Assembly: GCF_000143535.2 (NCBI RefSeq)
Contig: NC_037315.1
Span: 124,001 to 188,000 of the forward strand
DNA length: 64,000 nt
Direction: 5' to 3'
Source: Botrytis cinerea B05.10
Taxonomy: Eukaryota; Ascomycota; Leotiomycetes; Helotiales; Sclerotiniaceae
A program made the position numbers and the translations under genes. Positions 32,633 to 44,797 of the stretch are shown here, one piece after another. Positions within the stretch are counted from its first letter, which is position 1; each line of letters begins with the position of its first letter. The notes beneath the pieces are model-generated. The model worked only from the letters and a program-made list of their open reading frames with translations. It was not told the origin of the DNA and ran no database searches.

Positions 32633-34255
32633 TCTCTCCTCCGTCGTTCTGGTGCACCCCTAACCTAGTTGCGAATATACATTCCAATAAGCGATACCAG
32701 CTATGAATCCCTGAAAAGTTCGGCTTGAATCACTAAATCAATTCTTCTTTCAACAGTCGACGTGCTTAAATCAACCCAAATGGTGTTTGCCAGAGAAAAT
32801 GATGATGATGGGAAAGCAATGTATCAGTTTGCACTGGCTCTGCGAAGAATGTAACACTAATTGCCTAAAAGCGACATATCAAACAATCAACACGATTGTA
32901 CGAAACATGATTTGGAAGCTCTGGAAACCTAAGAAGTCGGAATTGTCGACATAGGTACTACAGCATCAAAATGCTGAATTTTCCTTTGTCGTTGGAAGAT
33001 ACTTTGGACTTGCGCGTCCAGGCCTTGAAGTGAAAATTAATCCTTACCTGATTGGGAAAACATTCAAGGATTTCTGTGGAGAAATTTATGGGTCAAAAGG
33101 ACCCAAGGAAAATCGTAGAATGCTTCGAAAACCGCCCTACTAGACTTTGAAACTCTTGACTTGGGTTCGGAAAAGCGTGTAGCTGCCAAGTCAACGTTGT
33201 GTGGAAACCTTTAAGCGCGATAGATATACGAAATAGATTTCGACAAGTCAAAGAAGTGAAAGTGCATCGCGAACTGTGCCGCCCAACAAAACAGAAATAC
33301 AATATACAAAAGTGGGTATCAACTCTTGTGAGATACACCTTGATGAGCTGCTGCGATAGATTAGTTACCTTGATGGGCTGTCACTTTCTTGACTGATGTA
33401 GAGCTAGAGCAAGATTTGTATACCGTATTGGCAAACAAACTTGCTCTGTGACGCAGGATGACTTAAATGAGTACTTCACAGGGGACCAAACAAGGGGCAC
33501 AGATTCTGTGGTAGTAATGTAGTGAGACGACTCTAAGACGGGTGACGACAGAAAACCCTACAGCTTCCCAAACATTGCCAACGTCTCTTTACTTCACAGC
33601 GCGTAGCGATGTAGATGTGACTGTCTAATGGTTAGCATTTCGTTAGGATTACCAAGGATATTTTCCTTTAGGATATTTTATTCAATTGTTGACTTCCTCC
33701 AAAGTATCTTGATTACTCTGCGTAGTCGGTGAATATACCGTTAGGCACTTCACATCATATCGTCTAAAAAGCTTTGTTTACCACTCTTCATTTGCCACTC
33801 TTCACCGATCAATACATCTCCACTTTGGGCAGCTTTTATAGAATTTTGGCGAATCATGTCATCATTTTCTTATCATTAATTAGAGCTAAACTAATCAAAG
33901 AAGCATTGTTCCCTCTCGTCTAAAGTGATTGGCCAGTTCTGGCGGAGACCTGCATAAATGAGTCTAGTCAGGAACCGTTAGACGTTTTATTCTAAGCCAA
34001 GCCAGCCGCCAGTTTCCAGCCAATCAATAGCTCCCCATTCTCCACAAATCGATGACCGCTTTCTTCCATGCTCAGCAAACTATAAGGATTCCTAGACAAA
34101 ACATTACATACCAACATCATTTCTCATATCTCACCTAGCTTTAATCAAGAGTATATCTGCATCTCTCGGATAATATCAACGTAGCACTCACACCTTTTGT
34201 TATTTGTTTTTGCTTGTGTGAAGGGGGCAAGCTCTTTAACAGAGCAGTTTTGGAG
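32633..34255. other. intergenic, divergent promoter region
   Basis: 1.6 kb between the divergent mannosyltransferase and ABC transporter genes. No coding signal is convincing. CT-rich stretches occur before the transporter start. Confidence 0.5.
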
Positions 34256-37200
34256 ATGGCGAGTCAATTCGTTTTGCTGCCTGACCAGATGGCTGCATTT
34301 AACGGTCAGGGAGGCCCCAGCCACAACTTTGAATTTGGCTTGAACAACGAGAGCTCTTCGTGTAGTCGAGTTTGGGTATGTTTTCCCTTCAGTATTCTTT
34401 ACCTCATCCCCCCTCCCATTTGAATGATTACCGCTGACACAATTTCAAGGATCCTATAAATGCAAGATTTGAAGCTTGCTTCATACCATTCATAGCTGGT
34501 ATTCCAGCAGTCATCAGTGCATTAATTATCCTTGGGTTCTTCACACAGTTGATACCAATCCCGCGTTTATTGCCATCATGGCTTCAACCATTCATAGAAG
34601 AGCCAGAAGAGAAATCTGGAGAGTTTGAAGGCAGGTGCCAACGGCACGTGCTTACGCCCATAACAAAATATCTATTGGCTGTCTCAATTGTCGGTACATT
34701 GTTACAATTATCATCAACATTCTATCATAACCTCTACCAAGATGAAAACTTTCATATGATGACTATGATATTTTCCACAACATCATGGGCAGTGGCATGC
34801 CTCCTCATTGCTATCACTCAGCCTGCGAAAACACCAAAATCTTTGCTCTTTCTCTATATCAGCATTTTTGTTTCGCAGTACTTCGTTTTGCTTGATAGAT
34901 ACTCGAACATGAACATGCAAGACGGGTCCTTGGTTCTTTCCTGGTTGGCTTCAATTGCAGCGATTATTATCATTCTGCAAATGCCCATGCGTGATCCATC
35001 TCTCGGTAATGATCGAATCAGTCCAGCATTTAGCTCACCAAGCGAGTCATTTCGAAGTCCCGAGGATAATCTCACTCTATGGCAATTCATGAGTGTTTCC
35101 TGGATGTCGCCTCTCATGTCTATAGGAAAAGCTCAACAGTTGAATGAAGACAATGTCTGGAGCCTCGGCTACCAATTTCAACATAGAGTACTACATGAGA
35201 AATTTAGAGATACAAATGGCTCAGTGTTGAAAAGACTTATAGATGTCACAGGGATTGATCTTGTTATACTTGGTTGTTTAGGAATTTACAAATCGGTTGC
35301 AGGTAAGCATCTCAAACATTCCTAGTGCCGTGAACATAGAAACCTGATAGTTGACATTCTTCAAGATATTGCTGCACCTTTGCTACTCCAAAAAATACTC
35401 GCGAGTATGGAAAACCAACTAGCTCCAAAGCAAGCCACATTGACTTACTCTCTCATTGCCCTTGTCATTCGCCTAGTGTCTGCTCAATGCGACGTGTTTT
35501 CAACATGGTATGGTAGACGTTCTTATGAGAGATCCCGAGGAGTACTTATTACAATGCTCTTTGAGAAGTCATTGTCAAGAAAAACAATCAGTGTGAGCAC
35601 AAAGCCGAAGGAAGACGAGCATGCCAACGAGCAGGCCAATGGACGTAACGGAACATCTGGAACCAATGATAATTCAGCAAAACAAACCACACTTCCATGG
35701 TGGAAGAAGGGCTTGAAAATCATTGTAAACCCTTTTTCATCATGTTTTGGTTTACGATCCAAGGAACCCAAGAAGCCAAAAGAACCAGCCACGATGGGAA
35801 AGATTCTGAATCTGATGAGGTTAGATCGCCCCCTTAATATTTTAAATGCTTACTAACAGTTTTTGTAGAGGAGACGCCTATGAAGTTGCCCAACGGTGAG
35901 ACAGATTTCCAAAACATTTAGTCTTCCATGCTAATATGTCATACAGATTTTGGGACTTTGCTGATTTCATTACTCAACCACTTGGATTAGTTCTTTCGAT
36001 TATTGCTGTCTGGAAGCTTCTCGGCTGGCCCTGTTTTATTGGGGTTATAGCTGTGTTCATAGGTCAAGCTCTTAACGTTTTAGTTTTAAAAGCTCTTTTG
36101 TACTATGAAAGACAGCGAAGAACTGCTTCTGACACGAAACTTCACAAAATAACACAGCTAGTTGAATCGATAAGGTATGTGGCTTTGTTAGTTTCAGCTA
36201 GTAATGCTAGTATTTACCTAAAACCTGGGTTTACGAACTAAATTTTTGACAGGCACTTGCGTTGGTATGGATGGCAAGATATCTGGCTAGGCCGCATTAT
36301 GGAAGCAAGACAAGACGAACTGTGGCTACGTGTCATAACAAGGGCTTGGGGTATTCTCTTGTCATTTATTTACATGTTTTCCAGTGGAATGTTCCCTGTC
36401 GTGGCTTTCTGGGCCTATTGCGTCTGGGCAGGTCAGCCATTACGTGTTGATGTAGCCTTTCCTGCTCTCCAACTTTTTCAAATGCTTCAAATGGGATTAC
36501 AGACTGTTCCAGATCTTGTAACAACTCTGCTCAACGCTCGCATTGCAATGGGGCGTATCGAAGACTTCATGAAAGAGCCTGACAAGCCAGAGGTGGATGC
36601 AAATCAACAGACGAACGGTGGACTTGAAATGAATGATGCCTCATTCGCTTGGCCTGGAGCTACGACCCCTGTATTAAGGGACATGACTCTTTCATTCTCA
36701 AGTGGATTATCCCTTATATACGGGGAAGTGGCTTCTGGGAAGACGGCTTTATTACAGGCTCTACTTGGTGAGCTTGACCACCTTAGTGGCGTATACAGCC
36801 CTGTAAATGAGGTGGTGGGTTATTGTGCACAAACACCGTGGCTACAGACCATGAGTATAAGAGACAACATCTTGTTTTCTGCTCCATATCAAGAAGCGCG
36901 ATACAAGCAAGTGTTGGATGCTTGCGCTTTAGTGCCAGATATGGTCAATTTTAAGAACGGAGATTTATCTTTGATTGGCGAAAACGGAATTGGACTGTCT
37001 GGCGGACAAAGGGCTCGTGTCGCATTAGCACGAGCAGTCTACTCCAATGCAAAAATCTTGTTTCTTGATGACCCTCTTTCTGCACTTGACCATCACACGG
37101 CGGAGTCAGTCGTAAAGAAATGTCTGACGGGCTCATTGGCAGAAGGAAGAACTATTATACTGGTGACTCATCGCACGGAGTTGTGTCAAGGAATAGCACA

Positions 37201-39124
37201 ACAAATCATCAGAATGACAGATGGAACAGCAGAGGTATTCGATTCTGACTCCATTCCGTCTGAGTTACTACATACAGTGAATTCGTCGAATTCTGCAGTG
37301 GAAGAGCAGAAGGAAGATGAAGATGAAATAGATTCAGCAACACCCGAAAAATTTATGGAAGATGAACATCGAGAGCAAGGCGGTATTAAGGCTTCTGTTT
37401 ATTGGCAATATATCAAAGCAGGAAAGTTAAGGTATTGGTCTCTGATCCTAGTGGTTATGACTGCTTTCCGATTGATCGATATCGCCGAAACGTGGTTTCT
37501 CAAATCCTGGGGAGAAGCATACGAAGGACCACGAACACCATCCAGAGATCCCTTGAGTCGACTTCCTTCTCCAGAAACCAACATTCAACCATGGTTACTT
37601 GGATTTTTCCTTCTTGCTTTAGCTCAGTCTGTTACTTGGGTATTTTTCCAGGCTTCTGCACAACTGATGGTTTACACAGCTGGTAAAAGCATTTTCGAAA
37701 GAGTCATGACCAGAGTAGTCCATGCGACATTCCGTTTCTACGATGTGACACCAGTAGGGCGTTTGATGAATCGTATGACATCAGATATCAGTGTCATTGA
37801 TGGAAATCTAAGTTCTCACTTTACAACATTTGCATTCCTGATGATCATGTGGTTTACATCCATTTTGGTTATTGGATCTCTGACGCCAACCTTCTTAGCG
37901 TTTGCGATATTACTTGTCATCACGATTGTATTGATATACACGCGATTCTTACCTACATCTCAAAGTTTGCGCCGCCTGGAAATGGTCTCTCTGACTCCGT
38001 TAATTTCGAATTTTGGTCTCCTCACTGAGGGGCTCGGTACTATACGTGCATTTTGCGCAGAACGTCGTTTCCAGGATCGGGTTATTGAAGTGACGGATGT
38101 TTTCCAAAAAATGGATCACTTTTATTGGTCATTACAAGCATGGCTCGCGTTCCGATTCAATATACTTTCCGCTGTATCAACATTCCTCATGACAGTCATA
38201 GCCGTATACCAAAATTTATCACCTGGTCTTACAGCCTTCGTTCTTTCAGCCGCAGGTCGATTCGTATCATCAACAAAAGGATTATGCCAATCTTACGGCC
38301 AACTACAAATGGAGTTCGTTTCAGTAGAACGTGTAGTAGAACTTCTACACCTCGACCAAGAATCTCCTGGCGATATCGATCCACCAGCTTACTGGCCTCG
38401 TCTAGGTGGCGATATAATTTTCGAAGATGTCAGCATCAAATACGCCCCTCATCTTGAACCATCATTAAAAAACATCTCCTTGACTATCAAAGGCGGCTCA
38501 ACCACTGCCCTGATCGGTCGCACTGGCAGTGGAAAATCTACCCTAGCTCTCTCTCTCCTCGCAACAACGTTACCAAGTACAGGTCGTATTCTCATCGACG
38601 GCATCGACATCTCTCAAGTAAAAACACAAGCTTTACGTAAACGCATCACTTTTCTCGCTCAAGAGCCTGTTTTGTTTCCAGGTACTATGCGTACGAATCT
38701 TGATCCGATGGATGAATTCACCGATTTTGAATGTTCATCCGTTCTTTCCAAAATCGCTGTACGACATAATTGGACGCTTGATACAAATATTGATTCCAAA
38801 GGGAAAAATTTAAGTCAGGGTCAAAGACAATTGGTAGGACTTGCGAGAGCGTTGTTGAGGAGAAGTTCGATTATAATTATGGATGAAGCGACGGCTAGTA
38901 TTGATAAAGAAACTGCTGGAAAGATCCAGGAGCTTATTAGAGAAGAGTTGAAACAAAGTACAGTGATTACTATTGCACATCGAGTGGAAGCTGTTAGGGG
39001 GGTGGATTGGTGTGTGGTGCTTGACAAGGGTGGAGTGAAGGAGTTTGGTGAGGCGGGTAGAGTTGGGAGGATAAACGAGGAGCAGGTTGATACTCCTCTT
39101 GCGGAAAGGAGTGAAGAGGAATAG
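34256..39124 (+). CDS. ABCC/MRP-family full ABC transporter
   Basis: Six exons, 34256-34375, 34450-35302, 35366-35819, 35869-35895, 35947-36174 and 36253-39124, give 1,517 aa with continuous frame. One exon is only 27 bp. Order: N-terminal TMD0-like helices, TMD1, NBD1, TMD2, NBD2. NBD1 has a Walker A GEVASGKT (Ala where Gly is usual), signature LSGGQRARVALARA and Walker B ILFLDDPLSALD, with Asp where the catalytic Glu would be, as is common in ABCC NBD1. NBD2 is canonical: GRTGSGKST, LSQGQRQLVGLARA, IIIMDEATASID. ABCC proteins export conjugates, toxins or metabolites, at the plasma membrane or vacuole. The substrate is unknown. No biosynthetic genes flank it, so a general detoxification role is more likely than cluster-specific export. 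Confidence 0.93.
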
Positions 39125-40006
39125 ATCTCTGAGAATTTCATCTGAGAGAGAGGGAGCAATGATATATATCAGAATCGCGTTGAAATTTCGCAGTAATGTA
39201 TTGGAAACCAAAAAGCGTTGGATCTCCACTTGTAGATGCATCCTATCTTAGATGATACCCAGCTTAGAATGGGATACAGCGAAGCTAGTTATCGATTCAT
39301 CGGGGACGCAACCACGTAATCACGTTGGAAAATGGAAGAATACGCTTTGCTAGACCTCCACTTAGGTATATCTAGTGCAATGATTCTAGATATGAGGAAT
39401 AGGATAGTGACTTATAAACCCATATTACACATAACAGCCAGTATGAAATAAAGAGATGCAACCTTCCATATAAATGCTCGTATCCCCAATTATATCAAGA
39501 AGATATATATCTCAGACCGCAAAGTCATCAATTAAACTTGCTCAAAAATGTAGATGAACTTGAAAGAAAAAGACCAACGCTTCCAAGCAAAAATTTGAGC
39601 TTCGGAATAATTTCGGGGGTTGAAAATTTTCTATTCTTCAGCTCGTCACATGATTAGATAGGCAACTTGCGTCAACAAGGAGTATGGAATATTGGTGCCA
39701 ATTCTTGCACTTCCTCGATTGGTTAAAAAGTATTAGTCTTCAAATGGGAAAAATCAAATTGGTTGGGAGTTGGGATAGTTGTAATGGCACTTGAACTTTG
39801 AATTAGAATATGTCACATGACCGTCTGCTTTTGGGAGTTCTCTTTTCTTTTGGGCATCTTCCGCGTCTGCTGTACTGTACTGCATTTGACGCGAGCATTG
39901 ATATCTTGCACGTCGTGGTGAGGGGTTCTCCATTTACATTATCCAGTTAATTGATCACCATCGATAATTTGGTACCGGAACGACTGCTAGGAGTCAGATA
40001 GTCAAG
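39125..40006. other. intergenic, no gene seen
   Basis: 3' flank of the ABC transporter and promoter side of the small gene at 40.0 kb. No coding signal. Confidence 0.5.
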
Positions 40007-40454
40007 ATGGGTGTCTTTTCATAAGCTTGAAATTGATATTTGTCAATTGGGAGAGGCTGTACTCGGTGTATCCTTATTGAATGGCTTGATTTGTCTAACG
40101 TCCCAGTGTGTTTGAGCTAGCTCTTTGCTCTGTATTATCAGACAATGGAAGTCGGTATTTACACCCCGTCCGTCGTCTCCTCGAAGAAGATTTCCAGCTG
40201 TACATCAACCTCAAAGCCGGCAAGATTGTGGAAAGTTCCATGTTCATGGTTTGATATCATCCTTTATAGAGATAAGCATGATTCAGTCTGGGAATGTGTA
40301 TGGTAACTTACGTGGAGTTTCATATCCTTTCTTCACGCGGTTGATGATTCGAGATCCTTTGGATCTCTCATGCATACCACATATCAAATTCCTCTCTCCA
40401 TTCCATATCTATTTCCCTGAGCATCTGATTGAGCTTCGACATCCCGAGCGCTAG
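40007..40454 (+). CDS. possible small gene with a non-canonical splice donor
   Basis: A coding-like exon at 40107-40248 begins after CTAACGTCCCAG and encodes VFELALCSVLSDNGSRYLHP and then RRLLEEDFQLYINLKAGKIV. It has no ATG in front. The best upstream start is ATG 40007 (MGVFS), which keeps frame only if exon 1 ends at 40020, just before ATAAGC. That would be a normal GTAAGC donor with G changed to A. Downstream the frame either stops after MFMV or joins 40287-40454 (SGNVYGNLRG ... RHPER) through a very short 38-bp intron. I do not recognise the family. It may be a gene using an AT-AG intron, or one broken by a donor mutation. Confidence 0.35.
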
Positions 40455-40528
40455 TCATTATACCCGTGGTTCCAAATCCCCAACGCCATATACCCCCAAG
40501 ATCCAAGAACAAAAACTCAGCTCGAGCT

Positions 40529-40792
40529 TCACGCACTCCCGCTAACCTTGATTTCCACCGACTTCCCCTGATCTAGAGGTGAAGCATGTCTCGTCCCTAT
40601 TTTCTCCATCGAATTCTCCATTCCATTTCGATCACAAGAAGCACTACTACTCGAGCTCACAGTCGATCCATACACCGATCCCGTATCATTCCCATGTCGA
40701 TGTCCTCCAGTATGTAGCGACATCCTGATAGCTTCCTGTTTCTCCGCCGCCGGAGTATACAATTCGATATATATGCTTGAACGAGCGGGCAT
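40529..40792 (-). CDS. small hypothetical protein (87 aa)
   Basis: From the ATG at 40792 the product starts MPARSSIYIELYTPAAEKQE and continues with a His/Gly/Ser-rich middle and a Lys/Ser tail ending VSGSA. The first 25 residues look ordered and the remainder disordered. There is no signal peptide or known domain. A longer in-frame start at 40849 exists. Codon-like composition and the ordered N-terminus favour a real small gene, but support is limited. Confidence 0.4.
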   Translation of the reverse strand: MPARSSIYIELYTPAAEKQEAIRMSLHTGGHRHGNDTGSVYGSTVSSSSSASCDRNGMENSMEKIGTRHASPLDQGKSVEIKVSGSA

Positions 40793-43244
40793 GATGTATG
40801 ATTTTTCGAATTCGATATCGCTGGTAAGATGACAGGAAACGGATATCAAAATGAACTGAATTCACGAATCAAAAGTTTGAGAACACTGGCTATATCATTT
40901 CTTTATATGTATCTCTCTCTGCAATAAAATACATCTCAAAGGACCGAAGCCGAACCTCGTATTCCAATACGCAACACCGACCTTTCATTCATTTGAAAGT
41001 GCTTTCTCCCGTCCGAGATGGAGCTCGCTCCACTTTCCTTACATTTTGGAGTTGGGCAGATTCAATGTCCACATATCCAAGCCGTAAGCCTGCAGTGATA
41101 TGACCAAGGTATCGTCTCACCGTCGAAGCAAGAAATATTTTACTTCCGTGCCGCAATGCACTTTCTAGAGGGAGGGAAATGTAAGCGGTATGCACGCATG
41201 CATGGATTTACTTTTTTCTTCTTCGAATCATTGTTAGTGCGATCATATCATAAGATATGTGCATGAGGATTTTAGCATTCCGGAAGTTTGATGTTGTGAC
41301 TTGTTTGGGTTTTTGGTGTTCCCGGGCCAATTGGCGGTTTGGGGTACGAAAATATTAGAGTTTGTCATGGGGAGCAAACTAAACCGAAGTGTCGGTGAGA
41401 ATAACTTATAAGAATGACCATGCCCATGATATCATATTGCACAAACTCTCATCTGCGTAGGTCCCATCACCTCTCTAGTCTCAACTCTAGAATTTCTCTC
41501 CACAAAAAATCCTCCGTAAAGTATCATGATGGATATCTTCAAACCACCACCTACCAATCACCACTCAAACCCACGCCCCGAGTTGCATTCAAAATCACCA
41601 TCCTCATCATTATTGTTTCCCAGGCCAGAGAAAATCTCATCTCATCTCATCTCATCTCACCCTCCCCACTCTATCTTATATCTTATGTAATGTACAACCG
41701 GCACGTACAGTACAAGTTAAGTACATGCACACAATCACATCACATCTCACGTCTCACATAGCTACCCCTCACCTCCTCACACTCCATGCGTCCGTCCGTC
41801 CGTTTGATAGACCGTAAGAATCTCCCCGATATCCGCTCGCATTGCGTTGCCTCTCCCCAGTATCGCTGAAAACCATCTCTCCCACTACTACATTACCACA
41901 CACGCGCTGCCAGATAAAAATTCCACAGCTGACATGTCTCAAATACCGCGACTTGTCTACTCACCCATTGTATCCTCATATTATATTGCAACCCATCCAG
42001 CTCTCCATAATATCACACACACACACACACATCACATCCTATCACAATCATATATGACCATACCTCCATGCGGCTCTACGTACATGTATGTATATGTACA
42101 TGTACATACACAAATTTTGGGGGCCAAAAAGCCACATCAGAAAATCAGAGAGATGTAAGCAATGAAATAGTAAGCAAGCAAGCAGCCAGCCAGCCATCCA
42201 GCCATTCAGCCAAGTATTGATCTTCGATGGGAAATTTTTATTTGGGGGCCGGTCGTCTTATTTTCTTGGCGGGGAAGGAGGTGATGTTGTTATATTGTGT
42301 TGTATTGTGTTGTGATATGATATATCATAAGCAATACAATATACCCAAATACTCCAAATATCCATCGAATCACAATACCAAATTATCAATCATTTCAATT
42401 CATCATTGAATATTTGACAGCGAGAAATCGCAATGATCTTTTATAAATCCAGATTGTATTTCGTTTGGTTAACCAGTTATAGTAAAGTACACAGATATTT
42501 TATATTTCAAGAGTTCCCTCTCTCCACTCTCCACTCTCCACCCCCACCTCCCCCTCGCCCTCACATCTCCGCTCCCTCCTCGACCCTCCACCCTCCACCC
42601 CCCTTTCTCAATTTCCGTTTCTCATTTCTGAGCAGAATTATCTCGCACGTCGAAGGGCCCGGTAGTTCAACCACGACCACGACCGCGCTCCCAGTCCAGA
42701 TATCGAATCCAAAGTTGAAAATCAACACTCATTGCTTATCTATTATTATTATTATTATTATTATTCTTTCTTCTTCATTCATGTAGAACAGCTTACTGCT
42801 TACTGCTTACTGTGCGCAACTCGCAACTCGCAACTCGCTCCTCACTAATTAATATACATTCGGGTTTCGGGTTCGGGTTCGGATGTTGTGCATGATAGAC
42901 TGATTCTATTGTAATGCGATGCGATGTAATGTCATGTCATGTCATGTAATACATTACTATGCGTTGAGCCAGATAAATATTTTAAAGAGGCGTATTTGGA
43001 TTGTGGTAAGATTCTGGCTGGGTTGGGTTAGATTGCGTATTTGTTTATATTTATATGTTTGAATTTGTATCTTTTTGTATTCGTGAGAAAATTAATTATC
43101 CTATTTACACTATTTCGTGCATCCATCCATACCCATCATCCCCATATATCTACATATGAGGATCAATATTAAAGTTGGATTATCCCTTCCATGCCCAGCC
43201 CATATAAATAATTTCATACATACATCCATCCTTATATATATCCA
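40793..43244. other. repeat-rich intergenic region
   Basis: 2.4 kb without a supported gene, dense in short tandem repeats. These include tctca at about 41638-41660, (ac)n near 42010-42030, ccag/caag tetramers near 42170-42205, C-rich pyrimidine tracts at 42510-42610, (att)n at 42740-42765, gcttact and caactcg triples near 42790-42835, gggttc copies near 42870 and gtcat copies near 42930. Confidence 0.6.
42739..42765. repeat. (ATT)n microsatellite
   Basis: About eight or nine uninterrupted ATT units in non-coding DNA. Confidence 0.9.
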
Positions 43245-44797
43245 TTAAGTACTCCTCAACCTCGACTCCCTACTCCCCATCCCCGTCCTCTCGACCGAGA
43301 ATTCAAAAAGCCCGACTCCCACACCCTCCTTCCCCACCATGCGTTCTTCCCACTCCTCCTCGTTCTCTCCCTCCTTCCCTAGATCACCCGGCAAATCTCT
43401 TAATTCTCCTTGAACCTTCCAACTCCCCGTCATGCCTACTTTCTCCCAAACCTCCCCCCACAATCTAACCCATGAATCCGCATCATGAAGCCATCTCCCC
43501 TGCTCCCCTATTCCACCTCCTCGTTTCCCCACCATACACCCAACAAAAAGGGCGCCTTCGGTGTTTTTGAGAAGTTTGACTATATTAGCGCAAACGAGGA
43601 GTTGTTGGTCCCAGGTAAAGAGATGCATGAAGAGAGAGGCGTGGATGATGGAGAAGGAATGGATGTGGTTTCTGAAAGTGAGAGTAAAGAAATTGGGATC
43701 GAGGATGTTGGCTGGGAGAAGAGTGAAGGATTGAGAAGACGATTGAGATTTGGTGGGAGAGCCATCAAGAAATATTTTGTAGGAAGATTTCAAGAAGGAG
43801 GCGTTGTAGTCTGTGCCGTAGAGTTGGGAGGGAGGTATACGGGCATGGTGAGCAAGAGAACGAAGTCTAGTTTAAATTAGCTTAGCTTTTGTGGCAGATG
43901 TGAACTTCGGCATCGATATAGATATGAATTTAGGGGCGAAAAGTAACTATCGGGGAAGGAGGATTGGAGTAGCAAGTGAGTATGAGAAGAGACGAGGGGA
44001 GAGATGATGGATAAGAGATGAACAATGAATAATGGAAAATGAACATACTCCTGAGCAACGCAACAACCGAGATCAAGAAAAAGCGCCGGTGGATTAGAAG
44101 GTGTAGATGGTGTGGAGAGAATCTCAACGATGCGGGGATAGAGTGGGTGGGTCAGTAGACGCAGGGTCAGGAAGGAAAAATTGCCGATGGAAGGGTAGGG
44201 GGTTTGATTCCAGAGGAGATCACGCTATGTATAAAGATTGGGTGTCAGTTATTTGGACATCTTTTTCCATGGGTCAGGTAGGTAGGGGAGGTAGGGAGGT
44301 ATGGAGATAGGCATTTGTTCCATTTGTTCTAGATTTTTTTCTCATATCTCCATTCGTTTTTCTTTTTTGGGGGGAGAAATATCTCATTCTCTCACTCAAA
44401 GCAGAATGGATTCAATAGAATGGAAGAAAAGCAAAAAGGGAATAGGATAAATTGAAAGGAATATAATCCTAGAAATATTACATACCATTTTATAAACATG
44501 CGCATCTACTTCCTCGGGAGGTATATGACTATAATTCTCCAACAACTCACGTGCTTCAGGCCCTAGACGTTTTCCAATGGTGGTATGATACCATGGTTTC
44601 GAAGTCGAATATTTATCGGATGTAGACGTTACCGTTGAATTTGTCTTTAGTTTCGATGTGAATAGGGGAAGACATGGAGATTTCGAGGTGGTGGTTGATG
44701 GTGGTGGTGAAGGAGGAGGAGTGCCAAAATCGAAATGTGAGGAATGAGGGGAAAGAGGATCTTTCATCATGATTTGTTTGGTGTTTATGATAGCCAT
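43245..44797 (-). CDS. SAM-dependent methyltransferase, three exons
   Basis: Exons 44797-44486, 44224-44049 and 43866-43245 join in frame to 369 aa. Exon 1 has a Pro/Ser-rich leader and then ARELLENYSHIPPEEVDAHV. Exon 2 continues RDLLWNQTPYPSIGNFSFL and ends in the SAM-binding motif I, LFLDLGCCVAQE. Exon 3 has LRSLAHHARIPPSQLYGTDY, then the motif FMHLFTWDQQ and a C-terminal GGGIGEQGRWLHDADSWVRL. This is the class I methyltransferase type common among fungal secondary-metabolite and orphan methyltransferases. The usual Gly in motif I (GCCFGQ) is Ala here (GCCVAQ). No other biosynthetic gene is adjacent, so the substrate is unknown. The start may instead be one of the two ATGs around residue 10. 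Confidence 0.85.

Noticed and set aside
43485..43880. 131-codon plus-strand ORF
   Set aside because: It overlaps exon 3 of the methyltransferase on the opposite strand, whose splice structure and motifs are convincing.
44200..44218. ggtttgattcc, similar to a tRNA box B
   Set aside because: It lies within methyltransferase exon 2 and has no box A or cloverleaf around it.
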